In this document: in pieces, positions 10,755 through 22,970 of the stretch
Layout: each line of letters opens with the position of its first letter
Position numbering within the stretch: position 1 is the stretch's first letter
Assembly (NCBI RefSeq): GCF_000687475.1
Contig: NC_057320.1
Location: forward strand, 3,224,001 to 3,288,000
DNA from: Ustilaginoidea virens
Taxonomy: Eukaryota; Ascomycota; Sordariomycetes; Hypocreales; Clavicipitaceae
Direction of reading: 5' to 3'
Length of the DNA: 64,000 nucleotides
The notes under the pieces: generated by a model
The model's input: only the letters and a program-made list of their open reading frames with translations
Told to the model about the DNA's origin: nothing
The model's database searches: none
Translations under genes and position numbers: made by a program

Positions 10755-13700
10755 TCACCTGTGTGCCCTTTTCAATGATCCTTGCTCCAGAAAGGACTGA
10801 CTGGTGTGTCGGTCAAACCCACAAGTCTCCACGAGATAGGTTAATCTGGGATAATGATATATATGGTCAGCATGGATGAGACGGGGGAAGGGGAAAGGGG
10901 AAAAGCGAAAGACTGCAGTCACGCACTTCTCGTTGGCAATGATTTGGGCCCGCACATTTTCAAATCGTTCCTGGCTTTCCAACCAGGCCTTGGCACGCCC
11001 CATCGGATCAACCTTCTTCACCCATAGCCGGAAGTTGCCCGTCACCGGTCGGTGATCGCTGACCCGAACCTCGTGCCTCTGGTAGTCTAGTTGACGCACG
11101 CGCCCTTGTCCTCGGAATAAAACACGATCGCACCAGGCCGGGCTTCTCCGTTTCTCACTCGTGTCGTACGTGTCGGTGCCGACATCGTATTTATATGTCG
11201 GCGAAAACGTGATGGGGAGTTCTTCAAACGCGCGCAAGCGAAACGCCGGGTTGCGCCGGCGCGCCACGAGTAGCTGGTCTCGCTCCAGCAGCTTTCTCAA
11301 CTGTTGCTGCTCCACTGCCTTGACCACCGTATCACGCGACATTGTGTCGATGCGATAGTTGAGGTCCCCGTTCAATATGCAAAGCTCATGATCAAGAATC
11401 ATGGAACCGTCTCCCCCACCGGTAAACGTATCCAGCCGAATGTCCGGGTCGCGTTCGGCTGGGAATAAGCTCGCCTCCAGTATGGCAGCAATGTCGTTGT
11501 GTCGTGAATTGGCATGGGATTGTCCCGCGGCAAGATGACAGTTGACGAAGCAAAGGGAGGTGTCGTCGACTTGGAAACGCACAGCTACCGCCCCTTTATT
11601 CCCGTGCAAGCCTCCCATGCCTCGTTTAACTTCGGCTGCGTGCAGATTCCGGATCCTGTCTCTCATGTTCGACTTTACAAACACGCAGGTAAACAGTCCA
11701 ACCAGGGGTGACGACTGAACGAGGTGGTAGAGATCATTCGAGGGCATGTAGTCATCCAGAGTCTTGAGTAAGAAGTCTCTCCAATCGCGATATTGATGAC
11801 TCATCCTCTCCTGCTCAGAACCCTCCTTCTTCTTCGACTTGAAAAATCTCTTGGCCGTAGCAGTCTTGTCCTCCAGGTCGACAAGTTCTTGGAATCCGAA
11901 TATCAGAATGTCGGGGGACCCGCTGGACTGTAAAAGGTTTTGGAAAAAGGACGAGTCACCGTCCGAATATCGAAGGCTGTGAGGGGTAGATGCGCCGGCA
12001 TTCCACGTGAACACCATGGCTTTGATCTCTTCGAATTCGCAGTAGTTGACGTCCTTGGACTTTAGATCGTCCTCCAGCCAGTTGTCCTGCAAGATGCCAT
12101 CCCAGATCTTGATCCTGCTGTCAACGCCCAGAGATAAAACCTGCAGCCTGTCCATTCGATAGGCGCTCGACGGATCAACCTTCAGCTTGATCACAGAGTG
12201 GTCATGCGCCTGCCATTCTTTTTTGACTGTCCACGGTTGCTTGGTGGTGTCGTAGACACATATTTTGCCAGTGTTGTACGCGGCCCAGACGTCGCGGCCC
12301 ACTCCGGCCAGTCCGTTGATTTTGCAGGAGCTGACATTCAATATTTGCTGACAGGAATAATCCGAGGTCGAGAAAATGCTCACTTTGCCGTCCACATGGC
12401 CGAATAAGACTCTCCCTTGCGCCGGAACCAAGGTCGAGCCGGCAGTCACGTCGCCACAACCTTCTGCCGTCAGCGGCCTAACCAGCACCTGAAACGGTTT
12501 CGTCCCATCCACCGTAGGTTCAAAGACGCGGATGAGCTTTCCCGTCGCGTGCCAAAGCTCGTCACCAACAACCATGGAAAACGTGTGACCCCTTGGCAGT
12601 CGGGTTGGTTGGACTACGGGTTGGCTCCTGAGGTTCGGTACGCCGTCAGAATCGGGAACCCAGAGATTCAGAGTGCCTCCCTCGTCCAAGGACCACAGCT
12701 CTTTGGAATGACGATATATCATCATGAGCTCGGCTTTGCCATGGACACCAGACCGCAGCTCGCCGATGCGTTGGGTCGCAACCTCGACTTCCATCAGCTC
12801 GCCCACGTTGGTGCCGATCCATATGAAAGAGCCCTCGTGTTCAGGGTCTGCAGAAGGCTTGAAGGCAACTGCTGTTGCCCTGACGCCTTCGGTGTGAGAC
12901 AGGCTCATAAGCTGCTCCCCGTCAACAATATCCCAGACCCGAGTCAATTGGCCGCTGGTGCATGCTCGTTCTCCGCAGACATCAAAAACCCTGGGGTCGT
13001 ACTTTGTATTGACTTCATAGCAACCTTTCTTCACAAATGGCGGGCGTCGATTCACGTTTGCGTTGTCCGGAAAAGCCGTCACATGGGTAGCCGCTTCTGT
13101 ACCTGCCGTGGGGCCCTCGGGAGACAGACTTCGCGGCGTAGACCGAGCAGTTGTTGGCTGAAACGACGTAGAGGGACCAGGATCTCTGTCAGCTATTCTG
13201 GCCGCTTTTTGGGAGAGACTCTGACCTCGAGACGGCGGTGCTGAATATTGGTGCGTTGTGGAATCCTGATGCAGCAGTCCGGGAGAGATCGAGGTATGCG
13301 ATGCATCGGATCTTGGTACGTCTCGTTGAGCTGGCCTGGGCGGTTTTGGCGGAGGGATATCCGCATTAGCAGCGGCTGAATTTCGAGTATCTGCACTCAA
13401 ATCCCTAGTTGGACGACGCCTCAGTGAAGAGGAAGACGAGCCATCTTGTATGCTCTGTTGTGGGACGACGACTGGCTTCAACGGCCCGCTCACGCTGGGT
13501 TCTCGTTCCAGCCTTCTGGCACCCGCAGAAGGGTGTACTGGGGAAGAGTCAGATCCAGAAAATGGAGCCTTGGACCTATTTGACAGGGCGTCGTTGACGT
13601 TTGGTCTTGGTCGCATTGGTAGCTGTGGCGGGACTTGTTGAGCAATTTCCTTCTTAGCGCTCGTTGGCGGGCTGTTGAAGGGGGACATTTCGTTCCGTAT

Positions 13701-14544
13701 ACTGCTTTTGCTCGGCTGTCTTGGTGTGTGAGCATCAGCAGATTTCGAGCAACTAGGCGTGATATTCTTGGACTTATCAAGGCGAGGGGCTGGTGGAGGC
13801 GGAGGCTGTTTGCCCTCCCGTTTCAGTTCACCCGAACGTCGGGGCGGTGGTGGGGATGGAGGCTGCGAAATGCTCAGCCGAGGGGATCGTGGAGCTGAGA
13901 GCGGGTGAATAGGAGTGACGGGCTGACTAGGGGGTTTTACGGTTTTGGATGAAGCCCCCGGAAGATCTTCAGAAACAGCAGTGGCTGGATCGAGAAACGG
14001 CGACTGCTCTTCTGCTGCGACAACCATCGCATGCCCTTTGGGCGGTGATTGAGGAGGGAGGATCTTAACAGCTGGAGGTGGTGGCATTGCTGAAGCTGTA
14101 GACATGCGGCGCGAAGGCTCTCGGCTTTGCGACGGGGCGTGTGGCATGGTGGAAGCCTCATTATTGCGAGAAGTAGACGGCGATTCGCTTGCGTGAAGTT
14201 GTGGCGGCTTGACAGGAGGTTTGGCGGCTGACTTGACTGGTGCAGATAACGAAAGGGAAGGAGTTGGGCCTGAGGACAAGGTTGCGTCTTGAGAAAGCTT
14301 AAAATTCCGTAGCCTGTCGGGCTTGGGAGCTGGTGAAATAGGTCTGGAGGCAGAGTTCAGTGATGGTGGAGGTGCCGGGGTAGATTGGTTCAAGGTTTCG
14401 AAGCGAGCAAGAAGAGAGGAGACGGTTTTCTAATGGAGAATAAGCAGGAACTGTCAGCATATCACTCTCGTCGTTTCGGCGTTATGGGAGAACACGCACG
14501 ATAGACGAGCCGTCAGGCCCATCATCATTGGTTGCTGGTTCCAT
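10755..14544 (-). CDS. Inositol polyphosphate 5-phosphatase with N-terminal WD40-like repeats
   Basis: Predicted magnesium-dependent phosphatase removing the 5-phosphate from phosphoinositides or inositol phosphates. Model: exons 14500-14544 (MEPATNDDGPDGSSI), 10927-14429 and 10755-10845; introns of 70 bp (14430-14499) and 81 bp (10846-10926). Total 1212 residues. Residues 1-~430 are Pro/Ser-rich and disordered; ~440-770 contain WD40/beta-propeller-like repeats (for example RVWDIVDGEQLMSLSHTEG). The IPPc catalytic domain spans ~815-1145: FTWNAG near 819, FVNCHLAAG, GDLNYRI near 1035, PAWCDRVL near 1112 and SDHRPV near 1138. The last ~32 residues (LTYLVETCGFDRHTSQSFLE) look like a small UBA-like helix bundle. 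The 81 bp intron has no stop, so an unspliced reading is also open. Plant WD40 5-phosphatases share this architecture; yeast Inp51-54 do not. Confidence 0.92.
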
Positions 14545-16307
14545 GATCAAAGTGCGTCCAACTGTTCTGAGGCTGAAAGGCGACAGTGGAGATGCTGCGA
14601 TGCTTTGAAGGCGTAGCGGAGGTGACCTTCACCGGCGTCCATGCTGCAACCAATCCAGAGCCATTCCCGAACGTCTTGACGAGTGTGCGATCGTATCGGC
14701 AAAGTAGAGGTGTCGACGTGAGGTGCGTTGCGCTGCTTGGTACTCTGGCAGAAGAGAGGCAAAGCGGCTTGACAGCTGACCCCACCAATGAATCGGTTCG
14801 GAAATCGGGATGGGATGGATGTTGGCAGGGTGCTGTCTAAGACTGTCCCAAGAGTATGTGGATATAATGGCTGGTTTTGGAGAGTTCCAGGGATCTTGAA
14901 TCAACAAGAAAGGGCAGAAAGGCAGCACGTAAGTTCACACAGCCCACCACCTGTATAAAAATGTATAAGGGATTGGCTAGGCTTGCGTGTTGTTTGTTGA
15001 TGAGGAACCGGACTTGGAAGGGCCGATGGAGCGTTCACGTTTCACAGGAAACACAGACACTGTGGTGGCACTCGAGGATTGTACGGAAGCTCACAGTGCA
15101 CATTGGAGCTGGGAAACGTGAAACAGGCGCTGGGGCATTTTTAGCATTTGCGGTTCTGCAGCCACCCCTTTGAGTGTGGTGAGACAGGGCAACGGTCACC
15201 AAGGAACTAGCGCGTAGGCCAATCAGGACGGGGCAATAATGCTACATAAGGGTGAGACTCAGAATTAGTCATCCCTTTGAAGGTTGCGAAGGTGCAGGCT
15301 TTATAGCGAACCGGGGTTTGAGCCAATGGAAAACCGTACACTGCGGGGTACATTGGTGGACTGAGAAATAGTATAATAATATTAAGTGCCAGCAATTCCC
15401 AGACTTATAAAGAGCTTCACTGCACATATTGCACCTATAGACGCATTTAGCTATATGCTTTAAAAACAGACCTTATTATGCCTCTATCAATAGGCTGCTT
15501 AATTTAGTAGCATTTAAGGCAGATAAAAAAAAAATGTGTCATCTATAGCATGAGTACTTAAGGTGTCCCTTATTAACTCTTTTAAAAATGCCGGAATTTC
15601 TAGTATAAGGATTTTAGTGATGAAGGTTTAGTGGCTAGGCTGGTCTGGTTGCCAAGGAGGTACGGAGTACCCTCTAGGTATCTAGCAAAAAGTGGGTCCG
15701 TCATAAAGTCTGCACCTTCTCACCTTCAAAGGGATGGGACATTGCTGCATCCGCAACGCTAAGTTGGGACTAATAAGTAAATCGTCCAGAGCTGACGCGT
15801 GCTCAACGTGTCCAACGGTTATGGAATTTAGCCGAGACTCCAGAGTTCCAAGTTCCGAGTTCCACTTAGCAAGAGTCTACGATGACCGTAGGAAGCAAGC
15901 CTGTCGCAACAGAAATAGATGCCCATGGCAACCCGCACAAGTCTGGTGCATTGAGTCAACGTCTGGCGGGGTGATGAAGCGCTGGCGGTTGCTGTGCTGC
16001 GCGGCCCTGTCGGTTTGCTAGGTGCACGTGCTTGTTTGTTACTTTGCACTCCGGAATCGGTACAGGTACCTAGGAGCTGGTAGTGTTGGCCCAGGCTCTC
16101 GCGGCAGTTAGACTGCCAATGGACCAAACGTCTTAACCCCTACTCCGTACCTACTCTGTAGGCCTGTTCGGGCCCCACTGTGGCAGACAGTTGCCGATCC
16201 CTTCTTCCCACTCTCTGCACAAATTCATCATCCCACCCAGCAGCTCCAACCTTTTCGTTGACATAAACAACAGAAAAACAGTCAGACTATTGTTCTGGAC
16301 CGCAGGC
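14545..16307. other. Intergenic region with a decayed transposable element
   Basis: About 1.76 kb with no supported gene. The left part (14545-15200) is promoter-like mixed sequence for the 5-phosphatase. The middle is the AT-rich inverted-repeat element at 15270-15736. The right part holds two TACGGAGTA/TACTCCGTA motifs (15661 and 16141) and the upstream region of the small gene at 16308. Confidence 0.55.
15270..15736. mobile_element. Decayed DNA transposon or MITE with ~36 bp imperfect terminal inverted repeats
   Basis: The left end begins CATCCCTTTGAAGGT and the right end finishes ACCTTCAAAGGGATG, an exact 15-bp inverted match. After a one-base slip the arms continue to match (left GAAGGTGCAGGCTTTAT; the right arm reversed matches 16 of these 17). 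The 467 bp enclosed are strikingly A+T- and TpA-rich (for example TATAATAATATTAAG near 15371) and without coding potential, unlike the flanks. This fits a small non-autonomous DNA transposon mutated by repeat-induced point mutation. No clear target-site duplication is visible; the flanks (GAATTAGT and GGACATTG) do not match, so the true ends may differ by a few bases or one end has eroded. Confidence 0.75.
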
Positions 16308-16916
16308 ATGAACACGGTAGGTATAAGCTTCCCCCAGTCTCATGGTCTTACGCTCCACGCAGGGCCTTCTCTAACGTGTAGTCCCCAGGTGAAATCTTTC
16401 TGGTTAGTGCGGAAATCTCGATGCTAGCCAACCTCGACTCTCTCGAATCATCTACCTCGGCTAAATGCGTAACGCACAGGTTGGGCTGGGGCTCAGTGTG
16501 CGTCGGTAAGCACAAGATACCAATTCCCGGGAGCCTTTTTCGACTCGGCCCTGCAGCTGCGGCTGGCTGACACGTCTTTGCTTTGGTATTATCCCTTGAC
16601 AGCCGGTGCCGGCGCATACTACTTGGCCAAGCGAGAAATCACTGCCGACAAACAGGCCAAACTTGAGGCCGCCCGAAGAAAAAGGCAAGCCATCCGAACG
16701 ATGGAATGTGCAGACGAAGTCGAGTCCGGCTCCTCTTGGACGGCGGATGCCAAAGTACCGACAACGGATACAGCCGGCCTGCCAAGCCAGGAGGCGAGCT
16801 TCGATCCCGCCGCAACAAGTCATGCGGCGGCGACGGAGCCGCAGCAGATAAACGAAAGGAGCAAATACGAGAGCCAAAAGGTGTACAGGAGTCCAAAGGG
16901 GGATCGCTTTTCATGA
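16308..16916 (+). CDS. Small protein of unknown function, possibly mitochondrial; exon structure tentative
   Basis: The large 3' exon (16603-16916) is confidently coding: it opens GAGAYYLAKREITADKQAKLEA, then has a charged helix, a Thr/Ala-rich linker with SQEAS, and ends KVYRSPKGDRFS at a TGA. This pattern resembles small ascomycete proteins of the DUF4748 type, a suggestion from memory, not a match. Upstream, only one combination keeps frame from an ATG: exon 16308-16316 (ATGAACACG, donor GTAGGT), a 16-nt micro-exon 16480-16495 (acceptor ACAG, donor GTGTGC) and the main exon (CTGAC branch, ACAG acceptor). This yields 112 residues starting MNTVGLGLTGAGAYY, a short hydrophobic N-terminus. The first two exons are an inference; a different first exon is possible. 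Confidence 0.5.
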
Positions 16917-17621
16917 GAATGGATGGAGCTTGAGGGTTGACGGATGATGAGTCTGCTTGCTTTCCCCGGCCGCATGGTGGATGACTGATGTTGCGTCTGC
17001 GTGGCGGGGTGTACGTCCCAGTGGATACAACTGTACGATTGATTATATGCTTGCTTGCTTGCTTGCTTGCTTTGATGAATGAGCTGTAGCTTGTTTGCAA
17101 ATTCGAAAATTCCCCTCTTGTGCAGCATGCATGCGGCAGAATTGACGGCATCAACATCGGTTGGAATGCGCTGAATGGCAACAGTTTCTGGATGCTTGCG
17201 GATGCATCTTTCAGCAATCGACCGAGGGTCTAGTTTCTCAATTCAGCGCCCCCTCCATTCAGCTCTCTGTGCCAAATCCCAATCGTCCTTGTCTCATTTC
17301 CTCTTCCTTCTCATCAGCATCAGTTGTTTCCAGACGGTCAGGTCAAGCTTGACGCCCAGCTCAACGGCAGTCCCTTGCAGGGGATGGCCCCACCTCCACG
17401 CTCAAATCGCAACCCCATTGGCGGTGTGCTGCAACACTGCTCGCCAGAGACCCCAAATCCAAAGCCTGCATCGATCGGCCCTCCCCAAAAAATAAAAAAA
17501 AAACAAAACGTCGGCGATGCCAGATTTCCCTTTACAGCTACAGCGTCGTCTGCCATTTCGCCCAACTCCCCATCCCTGAGCACCAGAACTCTGCTCCCGG
17601 CTCGCTCGGCCGCCCCTAGTC
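16917..17621. other. Intergenic: 3' flank and CID-gene promoter
   Basis: About 700 bp. Contains a GCTT tandem (17049-17071, about five units) and pyrimidine-rich sequence just before the CID gene start. An open frame with an A run (17488-17505) appears in both directions but is low in complexity and not supported. Confidence 0.45.
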
Positions 17622-19498
17622 ATGGCAAGTCCAGAGCTTGCCATCGCCAAGGCCGCCCTATCCGCCTCTCTCTTCCGCGCGGATCCTTCATCAATAAGCC
17701 GCCCGTCCGTCGATTCTTTCATCCAACTCATCAACTCGACACTCGCGCAGTGCTCCCGTCCCAACGTTCAGGTTTGCAACCGCTCACCACATGCCACTCT
17801 CGAGAATCGATCACCCCCTTCCCCCTTCCCTTCCCTCCCCTTCCTCGGAAACGCTCCCTCTAAAACTATGGGAGAGGGGGGGTTCGGGGGAAGCAGACGA
17901 TTCTCGATCCGTTCTTGTGACCATGCTAAGTTCGTGCTTTTTTTTTTCTTTTTGAAAACCATCAACAGAATTGCAAAGACTACATCGCCAGCAACATTTC
18001 CCACTCGACTGGCCGGACTACCTCTCTTGCAAAGTATCTCGTGGCGCTGGCAAAGTCCCAAAGCGACAACAGCTCTCTGCCTCGTCCCAGCGCAAAACGC
18101 CGGCGTCTGCATCTTCTCTACATTGTCAGCGACGTGCTGCACCACGTTGTCGTACGGAAGAACAACCGGGAGCTCAGCACACCATGGGAACCTTACCTTG
18201 GCCCCCTCTTCGGGCTCGCCGGCTCGCTTGACAATGGCCCCAAGCACATGAAGAAGCTGGAGAGCCTGATTGATCTGTGGCAAGAGAGACAGTATGTCGC
18301 CGAATCACTGATACCAAAGTTGAAAGACGCTCTCGCCTCTGGCGCATCCTCTGGTCCAGCGCCCGAATCGGAAGCAGAACCGACATCGATCAAACTGGCC
18401 AAGGAGGCGCCTTATATCCTGCCCTCCTTCCACGGCGATTCCTCCACAGCCTGGTACGACCTCCCGGCCGCAACCTGGCTCCCTCATCTAGTGCCGAATT
18501 CCACGAAACCCATGTTGCCGGACCTCATCCGGCCCATCAAACTAGCCCCGGGCCCTGCTGATGAAGCGCTCGTCGCTGCTGTCAAGGGTCTGCTGACCGA
18601 TGCAGAGAGGATATTCTCCAAAGACTGTGTCCTAGACGACGACACCCGGGTGGATATCAACGAGCTGGGGGAACGGGTGGTCCTGGACGAAATCACGGGG
18701 GACGTCATCAGCGGAGAGACGTACTACGGATGGTCCAGGCAATTTTGCCAACGAATGAAAGACCGCAAGAAGGGCAACCGCGACGATAGGAGGGGCCGCT
18801 CGGATTCGCGCTCATCCTCCCGTTCCCGCGATAGGGGCTTTTCGCGAGGACGGCGACGCCGCAGCACTTCCTCGTCTTCCAGATCGTTCAAGCGCCGGCG
18901 CGTCTCTCGCCCAAGAAGCCGTAGCAGAAGCTACACTCCTAGCAGGTCGAGGAGCCGTGACCTTGACCGCGGCGGTGATCGCAGCCGCAGCCGCAGCCGC
19001 AGTCGCAGTCGCAGTCGCAGCACCCGCGGTTTCGGCCGGCGATCCCGCTCCCGATCCCGCTCCCGCTCCCGCTCCCGCTCCCTCTCCCGCTCCAGATCTT
19101 CGCCCCGCTCTCCCCAGGTCCGGGACGCGCCTTTCGATCACGAAACCCATTTTCCTCCATCCACCATGCCAGACTTCGACATGTCGATGGCTCCTCCTCT
19201 GCCCCCTCCGCCCCCCCCTCCCGCAGGTTATCAGGGACCTTGGCCTCCCCCACCGCCGCCTCCCCCCCCAAACATGAGTGGCCTGGTACCGGGCTGGGTG
19301 CCTGATCCGGCTTTTGCAGCCCAGATGTTGGGTGCCTGGAACACTGGCCAGATGCCCTGTCCTCCGCCCTCGCAACCCCACTACAACAATCATTTTGGCC
19401 AAAGGGGCGGCGGCGGCGGCGGCGGCTTCGACGGTGGGTATAGAGGTCGTGGAAGAGGCCATCACCGTGGAGGTGGGGGATATGCAAGGGGCCGGTGA
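17622..19498 (+). CDS. CID (RPR) domain protein with RS domain and Gly/Arg-rich tail
   Basis: Probable RNA-processing factor that binds the RNA polymerase II C-terminal domain. Exons are 17622-17771 and 17969-19498 (559 residues); the 197 bp intron has a T run near its acceptor. Splicing creates NVQNCKDYIASNISHS, continuing into the CID helical repeat (SLAKYLVALAKSQ, then HLLYIVSDVLHHVV); the CID covers about residues 1-140. A conserved middle region (PYILPSFHGDSSTAWYDLPA; TYYGWSRQFCQRMKDRKKG) follows. Residues ~290-400 are an RS domain of long RS dipeptide runs, then a Pro-rich stretch, then an RGG-like tail (~515-559). The layout recalls metazoan CHERP/SR140-type splicing-associated proteins, but assignment to one of them is not possible by eye. 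Its 3' end converges on the Rts1 gene. Confidence 0.85.
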
Positions 19499-20673
19499 TA
19501 TAGCTGGCATCATCCAAGCAGGATGACCAGAGACGTCAGGTACCAGGTAGATACACCTCTGTACGCTGACTTGCGTGAGGATGAATACTATGATGACTCG
19601 ATGGGGGCATTGCATGCATGGTTATAAGACAGTAACAGCAACAACAACATCACCACCACCATCATCATCATCATCATCAAAACCTGTTTGATTTCCCGCA
19701 ACGGAGACGTTATTTTGAGTCAAAAAGCAAAAGTCTAATGGATGAAGATTCAGCCCTCCTCGGCGCCGCCTGCGCGACGCAACCAACAAACAACCCAGGT
19801 TCTGGCCACCAACCCCCAACCCAACCCGACGGAAAAGGGCCAGGACTTCACGGCAAGCCCTCGTCGCAAGCAAGACAGCCTTCCCAAGACGATAGTAGCC
19901 CGGCAATCATAGAGATAAGCACATCACTCTTCATATGCTCCTCGCGCTCCGACAATCCATCGGCACTGCTGCCCACGTGTTTCCCACGAGGGCGAGTAAA
20001 CAAAATGAAATGGCAAATTGCGTGGACAATGCCCACACAGTCAGTCGCATGCTATTCCATACTGGCTTTTCGTCATTCCACCATTCTTGATCCAATTGGC
20101 AAAAAAAAAAAAAAAAAAAAAAGTAGAGGAAGAAGACGAAAGAACAGAACGAAAGGCGGCAAGAAAGAGAGGAAGTGAGAAAGAAAGAAAGGGCATGGTG
20201 TAAAAGGGCTAGCGGTTCCTCGCTGCCCCAGAATTTCCGATGCGTGCAGAGGAGGAAGCCAACAAGGAACGAATCGTGTCCGCAAAGATGGCATGACACG
20301 ACAAAGGGCTGATGAATATAAAAAGAAAAGTCATGTTCCGAGTTTGTCATGAAAGCCGTAAAAAGGTCAAGGGGCTCGTAGCCAACGAAGAAGCCAAGCT
20401 ATCCTCGTCAATGGTGTTTATAGATGTAGGAAAAAAGAAAACCAACGGCCATGGGCTTGAGACCGCAAAAATGTATCGAAACACCCTTCCTAAAAGTCCG
20501 GGGGCGATGCTTTTGACGAGCTCCCACAGAATCCTCACTTCGCATCAACCAGGTCGAGCCGAGCGCAGCAACTCATAGGCTGAACAGCTCACGTGCAGGC
20601 AACTCTCGAGGGGTCCCAACGAGCTAAGCCTTTCGGTCCGGAAAAGGGTCTCGGTAAATGGTCTCTTGGTCGC
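19499..20673. other. Convergent intergenic region
   Basis: About 1.2 kb between two convergent genes (CID protein and Rts1). It holds ACA/CAT trinucleotide runs (19635-19680), an A22 run (20101-20122) followed by A/G-rich sequence, and no supportable gene. Both 3' UTRs and terminators must lie here. Confidence 0.5.
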
Positions 20674-22970
20674 TCATCTGCTCCGAGCGGAGCTCTGGGA
20701 GCTTTGTCGCTCGTGGCCCCCGGCTCGTTTGCCGGATGCGTCTTGAAGCTTGAGGGAGTCAAGTCGTTTCTGATTGTCTTCGGTAGCGGGATCTACTTCA
20801 TCCACTCGTGACAATACTCGGCCGGCCTGGGGTCTTGCTGGCGCATCACCAGCGCCGGCTGAAGCCCGTCTTTGATCAGCCTTTTCAGCCAGTGCAGCCC
20901 ACTTTCGCTCCCGTAGGGCCTCTCGTTCCGCGGCACTGTTTTGTTGCTCGGTATAGTCGTGTGAGCAGTCGTCAAAGAGCTGGGGGTTAATCTCCATAAA
21001 CAGCTTCATCGCATTATAGACCATGCCGTGGATCGTCCTGTTCCAGTGTCCCTTAGAATTCTCGTAGAGTGGGGCAAACATGATGGGAAGAATAATCTCT
21101 ACATTGTCGCTGACGAGATTGCAGAAGTATTCGTTGTTCCAAAAGTAAAGCGCACGCTCCGCGACCTGGAAGTGAGGGCTGGCCACAGATTTTGCAAGCT
21201 GATGAAATAGAGGCTCCTGGACCTTGGCAAACTCGGCGGGGTCCATGACTTCGAATATATCCTCAACCTCGTTCAAAAACATGACTTCTTTTGTGCTATT
21301 GACCTTGGGCCAGTACCTAAGCAAGCCGAGAACGACCTGGGAAGCGGGAACTCAGCTCAATCCTTTGACCGGCGAGGGAGAGGATCGCGGGGAGAATCGC
21401 GGGGAAAATCGCGGAAAGCCAAAAACATGTACTCACATCTTCAGTAAGAGACGCATCCTTCTCCAGAAACTGGACAATACAATAAGCCAGCTGAGGATGA
21501 TACATGCTCAGGCTCTTGGGCTTGTGTAGGGGGAGTAAGACCCTGGTCAGGAAGATCTTGTGCTCTTCCTTCAACGGCAAAGCGAAGCCGTTGATGATGG
21601 ATCCCAGGATCTCGAGCAGCTCGGCAATCCCGTTGAATCTTTCCGTTTCGTACGTAAACTGGAAAAAGACGTTGTTTATTGATCGGCGGATGAAGGATCG
21701 AAGGTTGAGGAACTTGCCATAGATGCGATGGAGCGTCGTCTTGAGAAAATCTCTTTCCCTGGGGTCTTCGGAATCGAAGAGATCGAGGAGTTGCAGTACA
21801 AAGCTGTGGTCAATATAGGCTTTGGCAATGTTGGTGTTGAAGTCTTGGCTTTCGATGAAGCGGAGAAAGAACTCGTAAACCACTTGGATGTGAGGCCAGG
21901 CCACCTCGAGAACTGGCTCGTCCTCCTCGGGATCAAAGGCTTCGCCTTGAGGGTTGATGGGAGGGGGGGTCGGTCGGAACAAATTCTTGGCAAACATTTC
22001 CACGACCCTGGGGTACATGAGCTCCGTAATGACTTGTCTGTTGTTGGCGACGTAGTCGAGCAGCTCGTGCAGCGCGAGCCGCTTTATCTCCTTGGCCTTC
22101 ATGTCGCCGCTGGCATCGTTGAAATCAAAAATGACGTTGCATTGGTCAATCTTCTGCATGAAGAGCTCTTGTCTCTTGTTGGGAGGCACCTCGTGGAAGC
22201 CTGGTAGCTTTTCCAGTTCTCTGTGGGCGGAAATGTCGAATCGAGACGAATGCTGTCGTTTCGGAGTTCGCAATCCCTCGGGAATGGCGTCTCGGTTGTC
22301 GATGCCGCGGTGGATCATGAGTGATTTCTGGCCAGCCTTGGGGGGCGCCAGGTCATGGGGCATGGTTTCCGCGGCTCCGGGGGGGGGGATATGCTGCAGG
22401 TGCTGTCAGAATCATGCAGTGCAGGGACTGGTTGCACAGAGTTGTCACTCGGGGTTGACTTGAACTTACGCCGGGTGTTGGGCTAATCACCACGGTGGGG
22501 GGTAATCTTGGATTGGAAGCAGCGCCATTCGGGCTCGAGGCACCGCCCATGGACCCAAACCGATCGGGCAGGCTACTTTGGGGACCGGGACCGGCACTCG
22601 AGGGTTGGTTAGGGGCTGCATGTTCGCCGTGTCCTGATGTGTTGGGTGGTAAAGGCTTGTTGCGTATGTCGCTAAGGTTGGTGGAGGAGGAGGTGGGCGT
22701 AAGGACAGGAGACTGATTCGAATCTCGTGATGAAGGGGACGATGTGCCATCCTTGGAGTCTTTATTCTTCTTGGAAGACTTGCTGGCGTCCTTGCCTCGG
22801 GCGAGCTAATTGGGGAGGAAGCGTGTCAACAGAGTGCGCCAGCGTGTTGATTGTAACGGCGACGTCAGATCCAAGCAGCACAGGGAAGGGGAAGGGGGGG
22901 GTGGGTAGTGCATGGCCAAGCACGAGGTACGCCGGGGACGACTTACCAGGCCTTTGCCAAAACGCTTCAT
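20674..22970 (-). CDS. RTS1: PP2A regulatory subunit B56 (B-prime), Rts1/Par1 type
   Basis: Substrate-targeting subunit of protein phosphatase 2A. Four exons: 22947-22970 (only MKRFGKGL), 22470-22805, 21437-22393 and 20674-21336, giving 659 residues; introns are 141, 76, 100 bp. Every junction keeps frame; the last gives [18 protein letters not shown], invariant in the family. Residues 1-~130 are Ser/Pro-rich and variable. The B56 HEAT-like domain covers ~165-560, with [51 protein letters not shown] and [20 protein letters not shown] all intact. The tail is charged and variable. For intron 2 an earlier AG (exon starting at 22402) would add three residues in frame; I prefer 22393 because a CTGAC branch site sits just upstream. 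The promoter lies in the repeat-rich region to 25.5 kb. Confidence 0.95.
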
